Positions 38,134-47,138 of a DNA stretch of 64,000 nucleotides are shown one piece after another. The position numbers were made by a program, and so were the translations under genes. Source of the DNA: Nitrosomonas sp. (GTDB lineage Bacteria > Pseudomonadota > Gammaproteobacteria > Burkholderiales > Nitrosomonadaceae); NCBI GenBank assembly GCA_019635215.1, contig JAHBZZ010000011.1, positions 1 to 64,000 of the forward strand. The letters are read 5' to 3'. Positions within the stretch are counted from its first letter, which is position 1; each line of letters starts with the position of its first letter. The notes under the pieces are model-generated. The model did not search any database and had not been told where the DNA came from. It worked only from the letters and a program-made list of their open reading frames with translations.

Positions 38134-40212
38134 ATGAACTTCCGCATCGCCGACACCTTCACCACCAGCCTTGCCCGCCTGACCGGCGACGAGCAGAAGG
38201 CAGCCAAGACCACTGCCTTCGACTTGCAGCTTGACCCGACCGGCAAGGGCATGAGCTTCCACAAGCTCGACAGAGCCAAAGACCCGAATTTCTGGTCGGT
38301 GCGCGTCAGCCGCGACATTCGCCTGATCGTGCACAAGACCTCCGGCAGTCTGTTGCTGTGCTACGTCGATCACCACGACAAAGCCTACCAATGGGCCGAG
38401 CGACGCAAGCTGGCAGTGCATCCGGCCACCGGCGCAGCGCAGCTCGTCGAAATCCGCGAGCGTGTCGAGGAAATCGTCGTTCCGAAGGTCGTAGAGGACA
38501 GCACAACAGCCACGCAGAAGAAGCCGGAACTGTTCGCAAAATACGACGACGCGCAACTGCTGGCCTATGGCGTGCCGCAGGAATGGCTGGTGGATGTTAA
38601 GGCTGCCGACGAGGATTCGCTGCTGGAGCTGGCCGACCACCTGCCCGGTGAGGCGGCAGAAGCCCTGCTCGAACTGGCGACCGGCGGCACGCCGGTATTG
38701 CCGGCAGTGGCGGACCAGGGAAGCGATCCCTTCCTGCACCCGGACGCGCAGCGCCGCTTCCGCGTCATGTCCGATATGGACGAGCTGGCCCGTGCGCTGG
38801 AATACCCGTAGGACAAGTGGACGGTGTTCCTGCATCCGGCACAGCGGCAACTGGTCGAGCGCGATTACAACGGCGCGGCGCGGGTGTCCGGCTCGGCGGG
38901 CACGGGCAAGACCGTGGTGGCCCTGCACCGCGCCGTGCATCTGGCACGCCAGGACGAAGACGCGCGCATTCTGCTTGCCACCTTTTCCGACACGCTGGCC
39001 AATGCCTTGCGCGGCAATCTGTATCGATTGATCTGGAACACTCCCAGGCTCGGCGAGCGTATCGAGGTGGCCGCGATGGAGGCCATCGGCCTTCGCTTGT
39101 ATGCGGCGGAGTTCGGCAAACCGGCATTCGCCAGCCGCGATGAGATTGCTACCTTGCTGAAAACCGCCGCCGCACAGGTCGATGGCCTGAAAGCCAACGC
39201 TGCATTCCTGCTGGCCGAATGGGAGGACGTAGTGGATGCCTGGCAGGTCGATGGCTGGGAGACTTACCGCGACGCCCGGCGGCTGGGCCGCAAGACACGC
39301 CTGCCGGAAGCCCAGCGCGCCTTGTACTGGCAAGCGTTTGCCCAGGTACAGGCGCAATTGAAACAGGCCGGCAGGATCACTGCCGCCGACATGTTCGCCA
39401 GGCTGGCAGACGCCATGCCGAAGCGCAAGCATCCGGTATTCGACACCATCGTGGTGGACGAGGCGCAGGACATCAGCGTACAGCAATTGCGCTTTCTTGC
39501 AGCCATTGCCGGCAACCGCCCCAATGCGCTGTTCTTCGCCGGCGATCTCGGCCAACGCATCTTCCAGACGCCATTTTCGTGGAAGCATCTGGGGGTTGAG
39601 GTGCGTGGCCGTTCGCGTACCCTCAATATCAATTACCGCACCTCGCACCAGATTCGCTCGCAGGCCGACCGGCTGCTCGGCCCCGAGGTATCCGATGTGG
39701 ACGGCAATGTCGAAAGCCGCAAGGGCACGGTTTCCGTGTTCAATGGGCCGGAGCCGACCATCCACAGCTACGCCGATGCCGAGACGGAAAGCTAGGCCGT
39801 CGGCGTATGGTTGAAGCAATGCAACGCCAGTGGCGTGCTGCCGCAGGAAATCGGCGTCTTTGTCCGATCCGAGAGCGAACTGTCACGCGCGCAGACGGCA
39901 GTCAAGGCCGCAGGTTTGCAGGGGCGCGTGCTTGGCAAGGACATGGCGACGGAAGAAGGATTCGTCAGCATCACCACCATGCATCTGGCCAAGGGCATGG
40001 AATTCCGCGTGGTCGCGGTGATGGCCTGCGATGATGAAACCATTCCTTCGCAGGCGCGCATCGACACCGCCGCCGACGAGGCCGAACTGACCGAAATCTA
40101 CAACACCGAGCGCCAGTTGCTGTATGTGGCCTGCACCCGTGCCCGCGACCAGCTGCATGTGTCAGCAGTGAAACCAGAGTCGGAATTTCTGGAGGACTTG
40201 ATGCAAAAGTAG
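38134..40212 (+). pseudogene. RelE-like/UvrD helicase fusion with two in-frame amber codons
   Basis: A single frame of 692 codons is interrupted by TAG at 38809 and 39793. Residues 1-95 resemble a RelE/ParE-type fold (FWSVRVSRDIRLIV, LLLCYVDHHDKAY). After the first TAG a superfamily I helicase follows: GSAGTGKT, VVDEAQD, GDLGQRIF, NINYRTSHQIR. After the second come TMHLAKGMEF and LLYVACTRARDQL. Likely originals are TGG and CAG, both single transitions. It starts 2 bp after the effector gene. No frame change occurs, so suppression of amber codons would restore it. Confidence 0.82.
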
Positions 40213-40402
40213 CTATGCACATCTTGGATGCGCCAGGCCGTCTCGTATCCGGCCCGCCGTCCCAGTAGGGTGGTAGAATCCTGATACCCCCTTGGAGGTA
40301 CAACTGGGGGATTTCCAGCGATTCCCGCAAAGGCCGTGGTGCGATTCGCCTGCGAAACCTAGAGTTCACGGCTCTTTGCCGACCAATCAACGTTTAAACG
40401 CG

Positions 40403-40414
40403 TGATTAACGTCT
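40403..40414. repeat. right direct repeat (attR candidate)
   Basis: TGATTAACGTCT is identical to 30669-30680. The preceding TTTAAACGCGTGA resembles the ychF 3' end with one extra A. It lies 190 bp after the helicase remnant and 22 bp before a GC-rich hairpin that may be the original ychF terminator displaced by the island. Confidence 0.6.
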
Positions 40415-40436
40415 AGACTTAAAAAAACATATCGGC

Positions 40437-40455
40437 CCGGCCTCATTCAGGCCGG
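40437..40455. terminator. GC-rich hairpin, possible terminator
   Basis: CCGGCCT and AGGCCGG form a perfect 7-bp stem around CATTC. A run of seven A residues lies at 40421-40427, so on the minus strand the stem is followed after a few bases by T7. It may end the minus-strand acyltransferase transcript or be the displaced ychF terminator. Confidence 0.5.
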
Positions 40456-40507
40456 ATTACGGTTTCTTCCAGTCTCAACTGACATAGTTCCAGTCCGACC
40501 GTAGCCG

Positions 40508-41626
40508 TTAACGCAAGATTCTCCTGAACAACCGTCTGTGTACGATTCTTTGCTCACAGAAATTGTAGAGCCGGGTTATCCATTTTTTCCAGAGATGTTT
40601 CTTCTGTTCGGTGACCAGTGCAATCAGGAAGGCCGTGGCAAATGTGAGCGAGACGATGAGAATGAATATCTCGAGGCTCGGATTCTCTGTATAAAAGAGG
40701 GCATAAAAGAACCAGAGTAAAGGCTGGTGCAGCAGATAAAGTGTAAATGTCGATCCTGCGAGGATTCTGACGGGTTTTTCTATGGTGTTGAAAATATGTG
40801 CGAAATATAAGGAAATTTTTCTGACTGCGATAAAGTGCGCGGCGATGACGGCGCCGAGATAGTAATCGGTGATAAAGTAGCGGCTGAAGGCAAATTCTCT
40901 ATGCCATTCCGGGCCTACGACGGTCATCAGATAATGTGATCCCCACCCGTCGATATTGTATGCGCTGTAAAGATAAACCCCATAGATAGAAAACAAAAAC
41001 AGCGCAATGGCGGAAGCAATCGAAATGTTGCGCCAGTATTCGGATTGATAGATATAAACGCCCAGCCACCATACCGGCATCAATAAAAAAATCTTGGGAC
41101 CGACAAATAGACAGACGGCGCCGAAGAATAGCCAGCGTTTATAGCCTTTTACGAAAGTCAGAATCGCAAAGGCGATATAGTACCAGACCTCATAATTCAG
41201 GCTCCAGTACGGAACATTCGAAAAAAGCTGAGTCGACAATATCCACAATTCGTTGGTGAACAGCAGGCTGGAAATGATACGAATCCCGGCATAATCCCAG
41301 GCTTGGTATCCTTCCGAATACGCATTGCTGTTGATGAGGGTGTATCCGGAGAAGTCAACCAGTGCTGTGATGATAATCGCCGGGATCGCGACCGAGTAAA
41401 TACGCGCTGCTCGGGAAATGGCATAATCCTTGAGCGTTTTTTCTTTCGTGTCAGTGACGTAAGCGATGACAAAACCGGATAAAATGAAAAAAACGATAAC
41501 TGCTTCATGGCCATAATTTGAAATGGTTAAATTAAAATCATAAAGCGGTCTTGAATGCCACAGCAAAACGACAAACGCGGCTGAGAATCGAATAAAATCA
41601 AGGTAGATGGAAAATGATTTTGTCAT
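40508..41626 (-). CDS. acyltransferase 3 family membrane protein (OafA-like)
   Basis: This 372-residue inner-membrane protein has about ten hydrophobic segments. It begins with YLDFIRFSAAFVVLLWHS, which holds the family's R-x10-H-like motif. EAVIVFFILSGFVIAY and FTLYLLHQPLLWFF are also seen. Such enzymes O-acylate surface polysaccharides or peptidoglycan precursors; the substrate is unknown. It stands alone, next to the island's right end. No partner glycosyltransferases are adjacent. Confidence 0.9.
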   Translation of the reverse strand: MTKSFSIYLDFIRFSAAFVVLLWHSRPLYDFNLTISNYGHEAVIVFFILSGFVIAYVTDTKEKTLKDYAISRAARIYSVAIPAIIITALVDFSGYTLINSNAYSEGYQAWDYAGIRIISSLLFTNELWILSTQLFSNVPYWSLNYEVWYYIAFAILTFVKGYKRWLFFGAVCLFVGPKIFLLMPVWWLGVYIYQSEYWRNISIASAIALFLFSIYGVYLYSAYNIDGWGSHYLMTVVGPEWHREFAFSRYFITDYYLGAVIAAHFIAVRKISLYFAHIFNTIEKPVRILAGSTFTLYLLHQPLLWFFYALFYTENPSLEIFILIVSLTFATAFLIALVTEQKKHLWKKWITRLYNFCEQRIVHRRLFRRILR

Positions 41627-41917
41627 GGATAAAAGTGGCGGCCTGTAATTGACGGTGGATCGGAATGATCAGACAGGCCGTTTCCTGCGAGCGGCAGGTA
41701 TAGCCTTTGAAGCTACTACGGAAAGATAATACAATGCTGAAGTGTGGATGATCAATTTACGATAAGTATGATCGGTTGCCTGAATTGTGAGCGTACTCTT
41801 TTTCTATTTGATGAACGGTGTTTTGCAAAGCGCTCAACTGGATTAAGGGGAGCAGCGCCGGAAGTGAAGCCGTGAATCATATGTACTGACCTCGCCCAAG
41901 AGCCGCTTTAATCGTAT
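41627..41917. other. intergenic region without recognisable gene
   Basis: This 291-bp gap lies upstream of the acyltransferase, whose promoter must be here, and downstream of the next minus-strand gene. I see no gene, hairpin with T-run or repeat in it. Confidence 0.4.
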
Positions 41918-42556
41918 TTACGCCCAAATCACCATCTTGAAGCGTTCCTTGACGATGCCGAAGTAATTGCATTTCCAGTCGCTTTGCGCGAAGAAGTCGA
42001 GGTGGTGCCAGTGATCTTTCTGTTTCAGAATGCTGGCGGCGGCATCGTCCCAGTCAATGGCGGCAAATTTGGCTTCCAGTTGTTGTTTGCGGGTTTCGAC
42101 TTCGCCGTATTCAAAGCCGTCGTATTCCCAATGCAGCACTTCGAATACATTGCCGTCACGGTCAGCGTAGTCCATGCTGAAATCGAGCCCCCATTTCGGA
42201 CGGATACGGATGACCTTGTAAATCAGTGGATTGGCTTCCGCCCAATACGCCAGTTGCTGCAATGCTTCTCCGGTATAACCTTTACGTTCGAACAACAAAC
42301 TGTGATTCAGCACGGCGCCTTCAACCCGCTCCGGTTGCGTGAACCACGGCGCCTTGAGTGCATGCCGGTGTTCCCGGTGTGCATGCGATTGTGTGTGATT
42401 GGCTTCCGCATAGCGTTGTTCCAGGTCAGTCAGATCGTAGCCGTTTTGATCAAACAGCGCTAGATCGCACGCCGGGGGTATGCGTGTTGTAGCCAATGGT
42501 CGATCCCAATGACTGACGGAATTGAATTGATGGTCGGTTAAATCGAGGTAATTCAT
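41918..42556 (-). CDS. conserved-looking hypothetical protein
   Basis: This 212-residue soluble protein is rich in His, Trp and acidic residues, beginning MNYLDLTDHQFNSVSHWDRP. Notable are HTQSHAHREHRHALKAPWF and a C-terminal half with WGLDFSMDYAD and VLHWEYDGFEYGEVE. Codon use looks like that of the flanking chromosome, and the length without any stop supports a real gene. No signal peptide, membrane segment or known domain is recognised. It stands alone between a long gap and a MITE copy. Confidence 0.7.
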   Translation of the reverse strand: MNYLDLTDHQFNSVSHWDRPLATTRIPPACDLALFDQNGYDLTDLEQRYAEANHTQSHAHREHRHALKAPWFTQPERVEGAVLNHSLLFERKGYTGEALQQLAYWAEANPLIYKVIRIRPKWGLDFSMDYADRDGNVFEVLHWEYDGFEYGEVETRKQQLEAKFAAIDWDDAAASILKQKDHWHHLDFFAQSDWKCNYFGIVKERFKMVIWA

Positions 42557-42665
42557 GAGTATTCAAATGCTGTGGGTTAATAGATATGCGTAGAAAAAAC
42601 TAAAAATTGTGTGACAGACTGAATCAAAAAAAGTTACGTGCGCTTGTATCAGGAATAATTAACTA

Positions 42666-42791
42666 GCTCTTACTGAAGGGTGCATTGCCGCATTAAAATC
42701 GAACTCAAAATACGCACATATTTCAAGTATGTTCCGTTTTTCGTTCAATTCTGCCTAGCGCTACACCGCTTAATCAAACTTGAACAGGTTC
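42666..42791. repeat. MITE-like element, short form (copy C)
   Basis: On the minus strand this 126-bp copy starts GAACCTGTTCAAG and contains GAACATACTTGAAATATG and TTTTGAGTTCGATTTTAA, as in copy A at 4-210. It is flanked by TA on both sides. It lacks the roughly 75-bp GC-rich central module seen in copies A and D. Confidence 0.75.
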
Positions 42792-43027
42792 TAACTCAGC
42801 ATGACTTATTGATCCACTCATTATTCCGCAGTGTCGCATAATTACGATCAATTTTAACGATTATATTTTGTATGGTCTGCGAAAAGTTATAACAGCAGGA
42901 TTGAATCTGTAAACCATGATAAATTGCATGTCTGTCAGATATTCTGTGTAAAGCCATTGAATTAATCCGCCTATCTCGGCTAAACTGATTATCTTAAATT
43001 GATTCCCGTTCTTTCAGAGGTAAACCA

Positions 43028-43207
43028 TTGAAAATTCTAGCTGCCATTTTATTTCTTGTGATCGTCTACAGCATGGCCTCAGCGTTGTATTACATGTATA
43101 AAGACACAGGAAACTCCACGCGCATGGTCCGGTCATTAAGCATACGCATCGGCGTATCCATAGCATTGTTTGTGATTATGATGGCTTACAGTTACTTTAC
43201 CATGTAG
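43028..43207 (+). CDS. DUF2909 family twin transmembrane protein
   Basis: This is a 59-residue protein starting at a TTG preceded by AGAGG. It has two membrane segments (ILAAILFLVIVYSMASALYY and IGVSIALFVIMMAYSYF) joined by a short polar loop with the conserved-looking DTGNSTRMVRSL. DUF2909 proteins usually lie among cytochrome oxidase genes (ctaG, coxC, surf1) and may act in oxidase assembly. Here no oxidase gene is nearby. The gene falls below usual ORF size cut-offs. Confidence 0.75.
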   Translation: MKILAAILFLVIVYSMASALYYMYKDTGNSTRMVRSLSIRIGVSIALFVIMMAYSYFTM

Positions 43208-43300
43208 CTTGTGTGTAGTTTCAGCACTGTTTTGTTTTCCTATTCCGTTTTTTGACGCATCTTTAGAAACATACTTTCTGTTTCTCTGGAATAGCGACCA

Positions 43301-44527
43301 GTGAAAGAATCCATCATGTCTGCGGATGTTGTCATCATTGGCGCCGGTGCGGCGGGGATGATGTGTGCAATGGAAGCGGGCAGACGCGGGCGTTCTGTGG
43401 TGCTGGTGGATCATGCGGCGAAACTGGCCGAGAAAATCCGCATTTCGGGTGGCGGGCGTTGTAACTTTACCAATCTGCATACGAAACCTGAGCATTTTCT
43501 GTCCGGTAATCCACATTTCTGCCGTTCGGCGCTGGCCCGTTTTACACCGCTGGATGTTATCGCGCTGCTGAAAAGGCACGGTATACGCTACCATGAAAAA
43601 AAGCTCGGTCAGTTGTTTTGCGACGACAGTTCGCAGCAGATTATTGATCTGCTCGGTAAGGAGTGCAGTGACGCCGGTGTGATATGGCAAATGCCTTGCA
43701 ACGTACTCGATGTAGCCCGTACGGATAGTGGCCAGGCAGCACAGCGCATTCATCCGCGTTTTACCATCAAAACGGATCGCAATACACTGATGGCGCATGC
43801 GCTGGTGATCGCCACCGGTGGCTTGTCGATACCGCAGATCGGCGCGAGCGATTTCGGTTACCGCATGGCGAGGCAGTTCGGCATCCCGGTAACACCATTG
43901 CGTCCCGGACTGGTAGGGTTGACGTTTTCGCAGGATGATTTCTCCGGATTCAGAGATATGTCCGGTATCGCCATGGATGCCGAAGTCAGTTGCGTAGGTA
44001 TGGCTTTCCGTGAAAACATTCTGCTGACGCATCGTGGACTCAGCGGTCCGGCGATTCTGCAGATTTCTTCACACTGGCAGCCAGGCACGGCGATTCATAT
44101 CGATCTGCTGCCGCAACATGATTTGCGGGATATTCTTCAACAGCACAGGAAAAGCCAGCAATTGTTGCCGAATCTGCTGGCCAACTATCTACCGCGGCGT
44201 TTTGTAAAGATCTGGTGCGATGTCATGCTGGCGCGGCAGGCGTTAATCGTCAAGCCTGTCCGGCAGTATCAGGACAGCGAATTGCAGCGGATCGCAAAAC
44301 AATTGCATGACTGGCCGATTGTTCCAAGCGGTACGGTAGGCTATAAAAAAGCCGAAGTGACCGTTGGCGGTGTTGATACGCATGCTCTGTCTTCCAAAAC
44401 CATGGAAGTCAGACAGGTTCCGGGGCTTTATTTTATCGGCGAAGTTGTCGATGTGACCGGGCAACTGGGCGGTTTTAATTTCCAGTGGGCCTGGTCGTCC
44501 GGTTATGCAGCCGGTCAGTCAGTATAA
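43301..44527 (+). CDS. HI0933/YhiN-type flavoprotein (NAD(P)/FAD-dependent oxidoreductase)
   Basis: This 408-residue protein has an N-terminal FAD-binding dinucleotide fold (VVIIGAGAAGMMCAMEAGRR) followed by ISGGGRCNFTN, the signature of the HI0933 family. The C-terminus holds GEVVDVTGQLGGFNFQWAWSSG. Its physiological reaction is unknown. The GTG at 43301 is used; an ATG at 43316 begins just before the fold and is equally plausible. It is convergent with ppk2. Confidence 0.9.
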   Translation: MKESIMSADVVIIGAGAAGMMCAMEAGRRGRSVVLVDHAAKLAEKIRISGGGRCNFTNLHTKPEHFLSGNPHFCRSALARFTPLDVIALLKRHGIRYHEKKLGQLFCDDSSQQIIDLLGKECSDAGVIWQMPCNVLDVARTDSGQAAQRIHPRFTIKTDRNTLMAHALVIATGGLSIPQIGASDFGYRMARQFGIPVTPLRPGLVGLTFSQDDFSGFRDMSGIAMDAEVSCVGMAFRENILLTHRGLSGPAILQISSHWQPGTAIHIDLLPQHDLRDILQQHRKSQQLLPNLLANYLPRRFVKIWCDVMLARQALIVKPVRQYQDSELQRIAKQLHDWPIVPSGTVGYKKAEVTVGGVDTHALSSKTMEVRQVPGLYFIGEVVDVTGQLGGFNFQWAWSSGYAAGQSV

Positions 44528-44551
44528 GGTTTGCGCGCCGAAGAGGTCTGA

Positions 44552-45310
44552 TTATGGTGCGATCAAGCCCTTCTGATAACCGGTGGCATCAAATTCGAAC
44601 ACGACTGACGGATCGTAGACCAGTTTCTCCTCACTCTTGCCCTGATAGCTCACCTGACTCAGAAAATGCCGCATGACGTTAATACGCGTAGTTTTCTTGC
44701 TGTCGCTGTGTGCAACGTGCCATGGCGCATAAACAAAGTTGGTTTTTGCAAACATGGCGTCCCTGGCTTCGGAGTACGCATTCCACATGGCCTGTGCCTT
44801 TTTGTCGATGGGGCTGATTTTCCATTGCGTGAGCGGACTCTCCTTGCGTGCTTTAAGCCTTTTCGCTTGCTCCGGTTTGGAAATATCGAGATAGTATTTG
44901 AGAAAAATCAGATCGTCCTGTGTCAGCAGATGTTCAAAATTGCCGACCTCATCCATGAATTTCAGATATTCGTTCTCATGACAAAAATTCATCACCCGTT
45001 CGACGCCCGCACGGTTATACCAACTGCGATTGAAGAAAACGATTTCGCCCGCAACGGGCAGATGGGGAACAAAACGCTGAAAATACCATGCGGTTTTTTC
45101 CCGGTCTGAAGGCGCCCCCAGCGCGACGGTTCTCACCTCGCGCGGACTCAGGTGTTCGCAGAAGCGCTTGATAATGCCGTCTTTGCCTGCCGCATCGCGG
45201 CCTTCAAACAGGATGCAGACTTTTTTTCCTTTCTCGATGACGCTTTTGTGGAATTTAACGAGTTCGACCTGTAAATCGTACAGTTCTTTTTTGTAGATTT
45301 TCTTGTCCAT
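44552..45310 (-). CDS. ppk2: polyphosphate kinase 2 family protein
   Basis: This 252-residue P-loop kinase uses polyphosphate to phosphorylate nucleotides, or runs the reverse reaction. Walker A FEGRDAAGKDG is near residues 49-59, and FFNRSWYNRAGVERVM and the lid with QWKISPIDKKAQAMW are typical of single-domain PPK2. Whether it prefers nucleoside mono- or diphosphates cannot be told from sequence. It is monocistronic, with the YchJ-like gene upstream on the same strand. Confidence 0.93.
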   Translation of the reverse strand: MDKKIYKKELYDLQVELVKFHKSVIEKGKKVCILFEGRDAAGKDGIIKRFCEHLSPREVRTVALGAPSDREKTAWYFQRFVPHLPVAGEIVFFNRSWYNRAGVERVMNFCHENEYLKFMDEVGNFEHLLTQDDLIFLKYYLDISKPEQAKRLKARKESPLTQWKISPIDKKAQAMWNAYSEARDAMFAKTNFVYAPWHVAHSDSKKTTRINVMRHFLSQVSYQGKSEEKLVYDPSVVFEFDATGYQKGLIAP

Positions 45311-45356
45311 TTATTCAACTCCGGCGGTTTTGGCAGTCTTGATTTCACAGTGCATT

Positions 45357-45761
45357 TCAAATCATATCACCATCAATATAAAACCATCGCCCATTCTCAT
45401 GCACAAAACGGCTGATTTCATGCAGGCGATGCGCGCGTCCGCCAACTTTGGAACGTGCGAAAAACTCGACAATTGCTCGGTCCGGTGCCGGTTGTTCATG
45501 GCGTTTCACCGTCAGGCCCAGCCATTTATGTGGTGTCCCGCTTATATGGTTCAGTACGGCGGGCCGTGTGCTGTGATGCCAGGTTGCCAGCAGATAATCG
45601 TCACGATCCAGTGTATAGGCGGTGTAGCGGGAGCGCATGAGTGCTTCGGCATGATCCGGAATTTCCGCCTGTTCCAGATACCGTCCACAGCATGCGGTAT
45701 AGGTGAGTCCGGTGCCGCAGGGACACTGGGATGGTGTGTGTGCTTTGTTTCTGTCGATCAT
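45357..45761 (-). CDS. ychJ: YchJ-like SEC-C motif protein (UPF0225)
   Basis: This 134-residue protein has an N-terminal SEC-C zinc motif (CPCGTGLTYTACCG) near residues 13-26. An NTF2-like domain follows with EALMRSRYTAYTL, the family signature. The usual second C-terminal SEC-C motif of the longer E. coli YchJ is absent, as in many short members. Function is unknown. It lies 46 bp upstream of ppk2 on the same strand and may be co-transcribed. Confidence 0.88.
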   Translation of the reverse strand: MIDRNKAHTPSQCPCGTGLTYTACCGRYLEQAEIPDHAEALMRSRYTAYTLDRDDYLLATWHHSTRPAVLNHISGTPHKWLGLTVKRHEQPAPDRAIVEFFARSKVGGRAHRLHEISRFVHENGRWFYIDGDMI

Positions 45762-45892
45762 ACTGTATGCTTGCGTCCTGATTGGGTATGTTTTGTTGGA
45801 TAATATTATCGGTCACCATTTCCGTCGGTTCAACCGTCAGTATTTTCAGCGGTTAGCTTGGCGGCATTAATGCAGACAAACATGTCCGGAAC

Positions 45893-47086
45893 ATGAATAA
45901 CCTCGAACAGAACGTAACACAGCAGAGCACGGCACAGCGCCGCATTGCACACCTCGATATGGATGCGTTTTACGCATCGGTTGAACTACTGCGCTATCCG
46001 GAATTACGCGGCCAGCCGGTTGTCATTGGCGGGCGCAGCGAACACCAACCGGTGGTGCAGGCCGGTGGGCGGCGACAATTCTACCGCCTGCGTGATTATG
46101 CCGGACGTGGGGTGATTACGACCGCGACATACGAAGCGCGCACGTTTGGGATCGCCTCAGGTATGGGGGTGATGAAAGCAGCCCAACTGGCGCCCGATGC
46201 TATTCTTTTACCGGTGGATTTTGATGCCTACCGGCATTATTCGCGTCAATTCAAGGTGACTGTCGCAGTGATCGCACCGCAGATTGAGGATACCGGAATC
46301 GATGAAATTTATATTGATCTCAGCGATTTGCCGGATGAAACGCTGGTGCTCGCGCAGCGCATCAGGCAGGCCATTCGTGACGCCACCGGACTGACTTGTT
46401 CAATGGGTATTGCGCCGAATAAGTTGTTGGCGAAAATCGGCTCGGATCTTAATAAGCCGGATGGCGTGGCAATACTCGACATGTCCGATGTTCCCAGCCG
46501 GATCTGGCCGTTGCCGGTGCAGAAAATCAATGGTATCGGCCCCAAGGCGACAAAAAAACTGGCCGCCCTGAATATTCGAACTATTGCCGAACTGGCGCAG
46601 GCTGATGCGGGCCTGCTCCAGCTTCATTTCGGACGCAGTTATGCCGCCTGGTTGCATGCGGTATCTCATGGAATAGACCACCGTCCGGTGCAAACCCATT
46701 GTGAGCCAAAATCGATCAGCCGTGAAACGACATTCGAGCGCGATCTTCATCCGCGGTCTGATCGTGAGGCGTTATCGGAAATCTTTACCGCGCTTTGCGT
46801 GCAGGTCGCTGCGGATTTGAAGCGCAAAGGTTACATCGGGCGTACCATCGGCATTAAACTGCGTTTTGAGGATTTCCATACTGTAACGCGTGATTTTACC
46901 CTGACGACGGCGCACACGGCGGATGCCGGACAGATACGTCGCGCCGCCGGGGAGTGTCTGCGGCGGATCCCGCTGACAAAAAAACTGCGCCTGCTGGGCG
47001 TGAGAGTCAGCGCATTGCGGCCTGCTCATGCCGCGGCTGCGGAGGAGCATTATTCAACGCAGCGGGAACTGCCGCTGTTTTTCTGA
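45893..47086 (+). CDS. dinB: DNA polymerase IV (Y-family)
   Basis: This 397-residue translesion polymerase has HLDMDAFYASVE (first catalytic Asp) near residues 20-31, DTGIDEIYIDL (acidic pair) near 134, and helix-hairpin-helix residues INGIGPKATKKLAALNI. An insertion of about 20 residues after VVIGG (SEHQPVVQAGGRR) is longer than in E. coli DinB. The C-terminus ends LPLFF, a plausible beta-clamp binding peptide. No LexA box was recognised upstream. Confidence 0.94.
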   Translation: MNNLEQNVTQQSTAQRRIAHLDMDAFYASVELLRYPELRGQPVVIGGRSEHQPVVQAGGRRQFYRLRDYAGRGVITTATYEARTFGIASGMGVMKAAQLAPDAILLPVDFDAYRHYSRQFKVTVAVIAPQIEDTGIDEIYIDLSDLPDETLVLAQRIRQAIRDATGLTCSMGIAPNKLLAKIGSDLNKPDGVAILDMSDVPSRIWPLPVQKINGIGPKATKKLAALNIRTIAELAQADAGLLQLHFGRSYAAWLHAVSHGIDHRPVQTHCEPKSISRETTFERDLHPRSDREALSEIFTALCVQVAADLKRKGYIGRTIGIKLRFEDFHTVTRDFTLTTAHTADAGQIRRAAGECLRRIPLTKKLRLLGVRVSALRPAHAAAAEEHYSTQRELPLFF

Positions 47087-47115
47087 GCAGGAAATGCTAT
47101 CCGGTTTCCTGCTCA
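47084..47115. terminator. 11-bp perfect hairpin between convergent genes
   Basis: TGAGCAGGAAA, containing the dinB stop codon, is repeated in inverse at 47105-47115 with a 10-base loop. It lies between the convergent dinB and phosphoesterase genes. No T-run follows, so it could act as an mRNA end stabiliser or a weak two-way terminator. Confidence 0.5.
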
Positions 47116-47138
47116 GGCTGTATGCTGAATGATTGGAA

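Larger units (their letters stand above)
30669..40414. mobile_element. genomic island with decayed restriction-modification locus
   Basis: A 9.7-kb segment is bounded by the direct repeat TGATTAACGTCT (30669-30680 and 40403-40414). With an imperfect extension, TTTAA-CGTATGA on the left aligns with TTTAAACGCGTGA on the right. The left copy contains the ychF stop codon. The GC content of the res, mod and helicase genes is visibly higher than that of the flanks. An integrase N-terminus lies just inside the left end. Its genes carry several frameshifts, nonsense codons and deletion scars, so the island looks old or non-functional. Confidence 0.7.

Noticed and set aside
38014-39819. 601-codon minus-strand frame opposite the helicase
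   Set aside because: The plus strand carries ordered superfamily I helicase motifs; the antisense frame has no recognisable domain.
38134-40212. Recoding of TAG as an amino acid
   Set aside because: TAG is used as a normal stop elsewhere in the window (for example ispE at 26982), so two amber codons in a decaying island are better explained as nonsense mutations.
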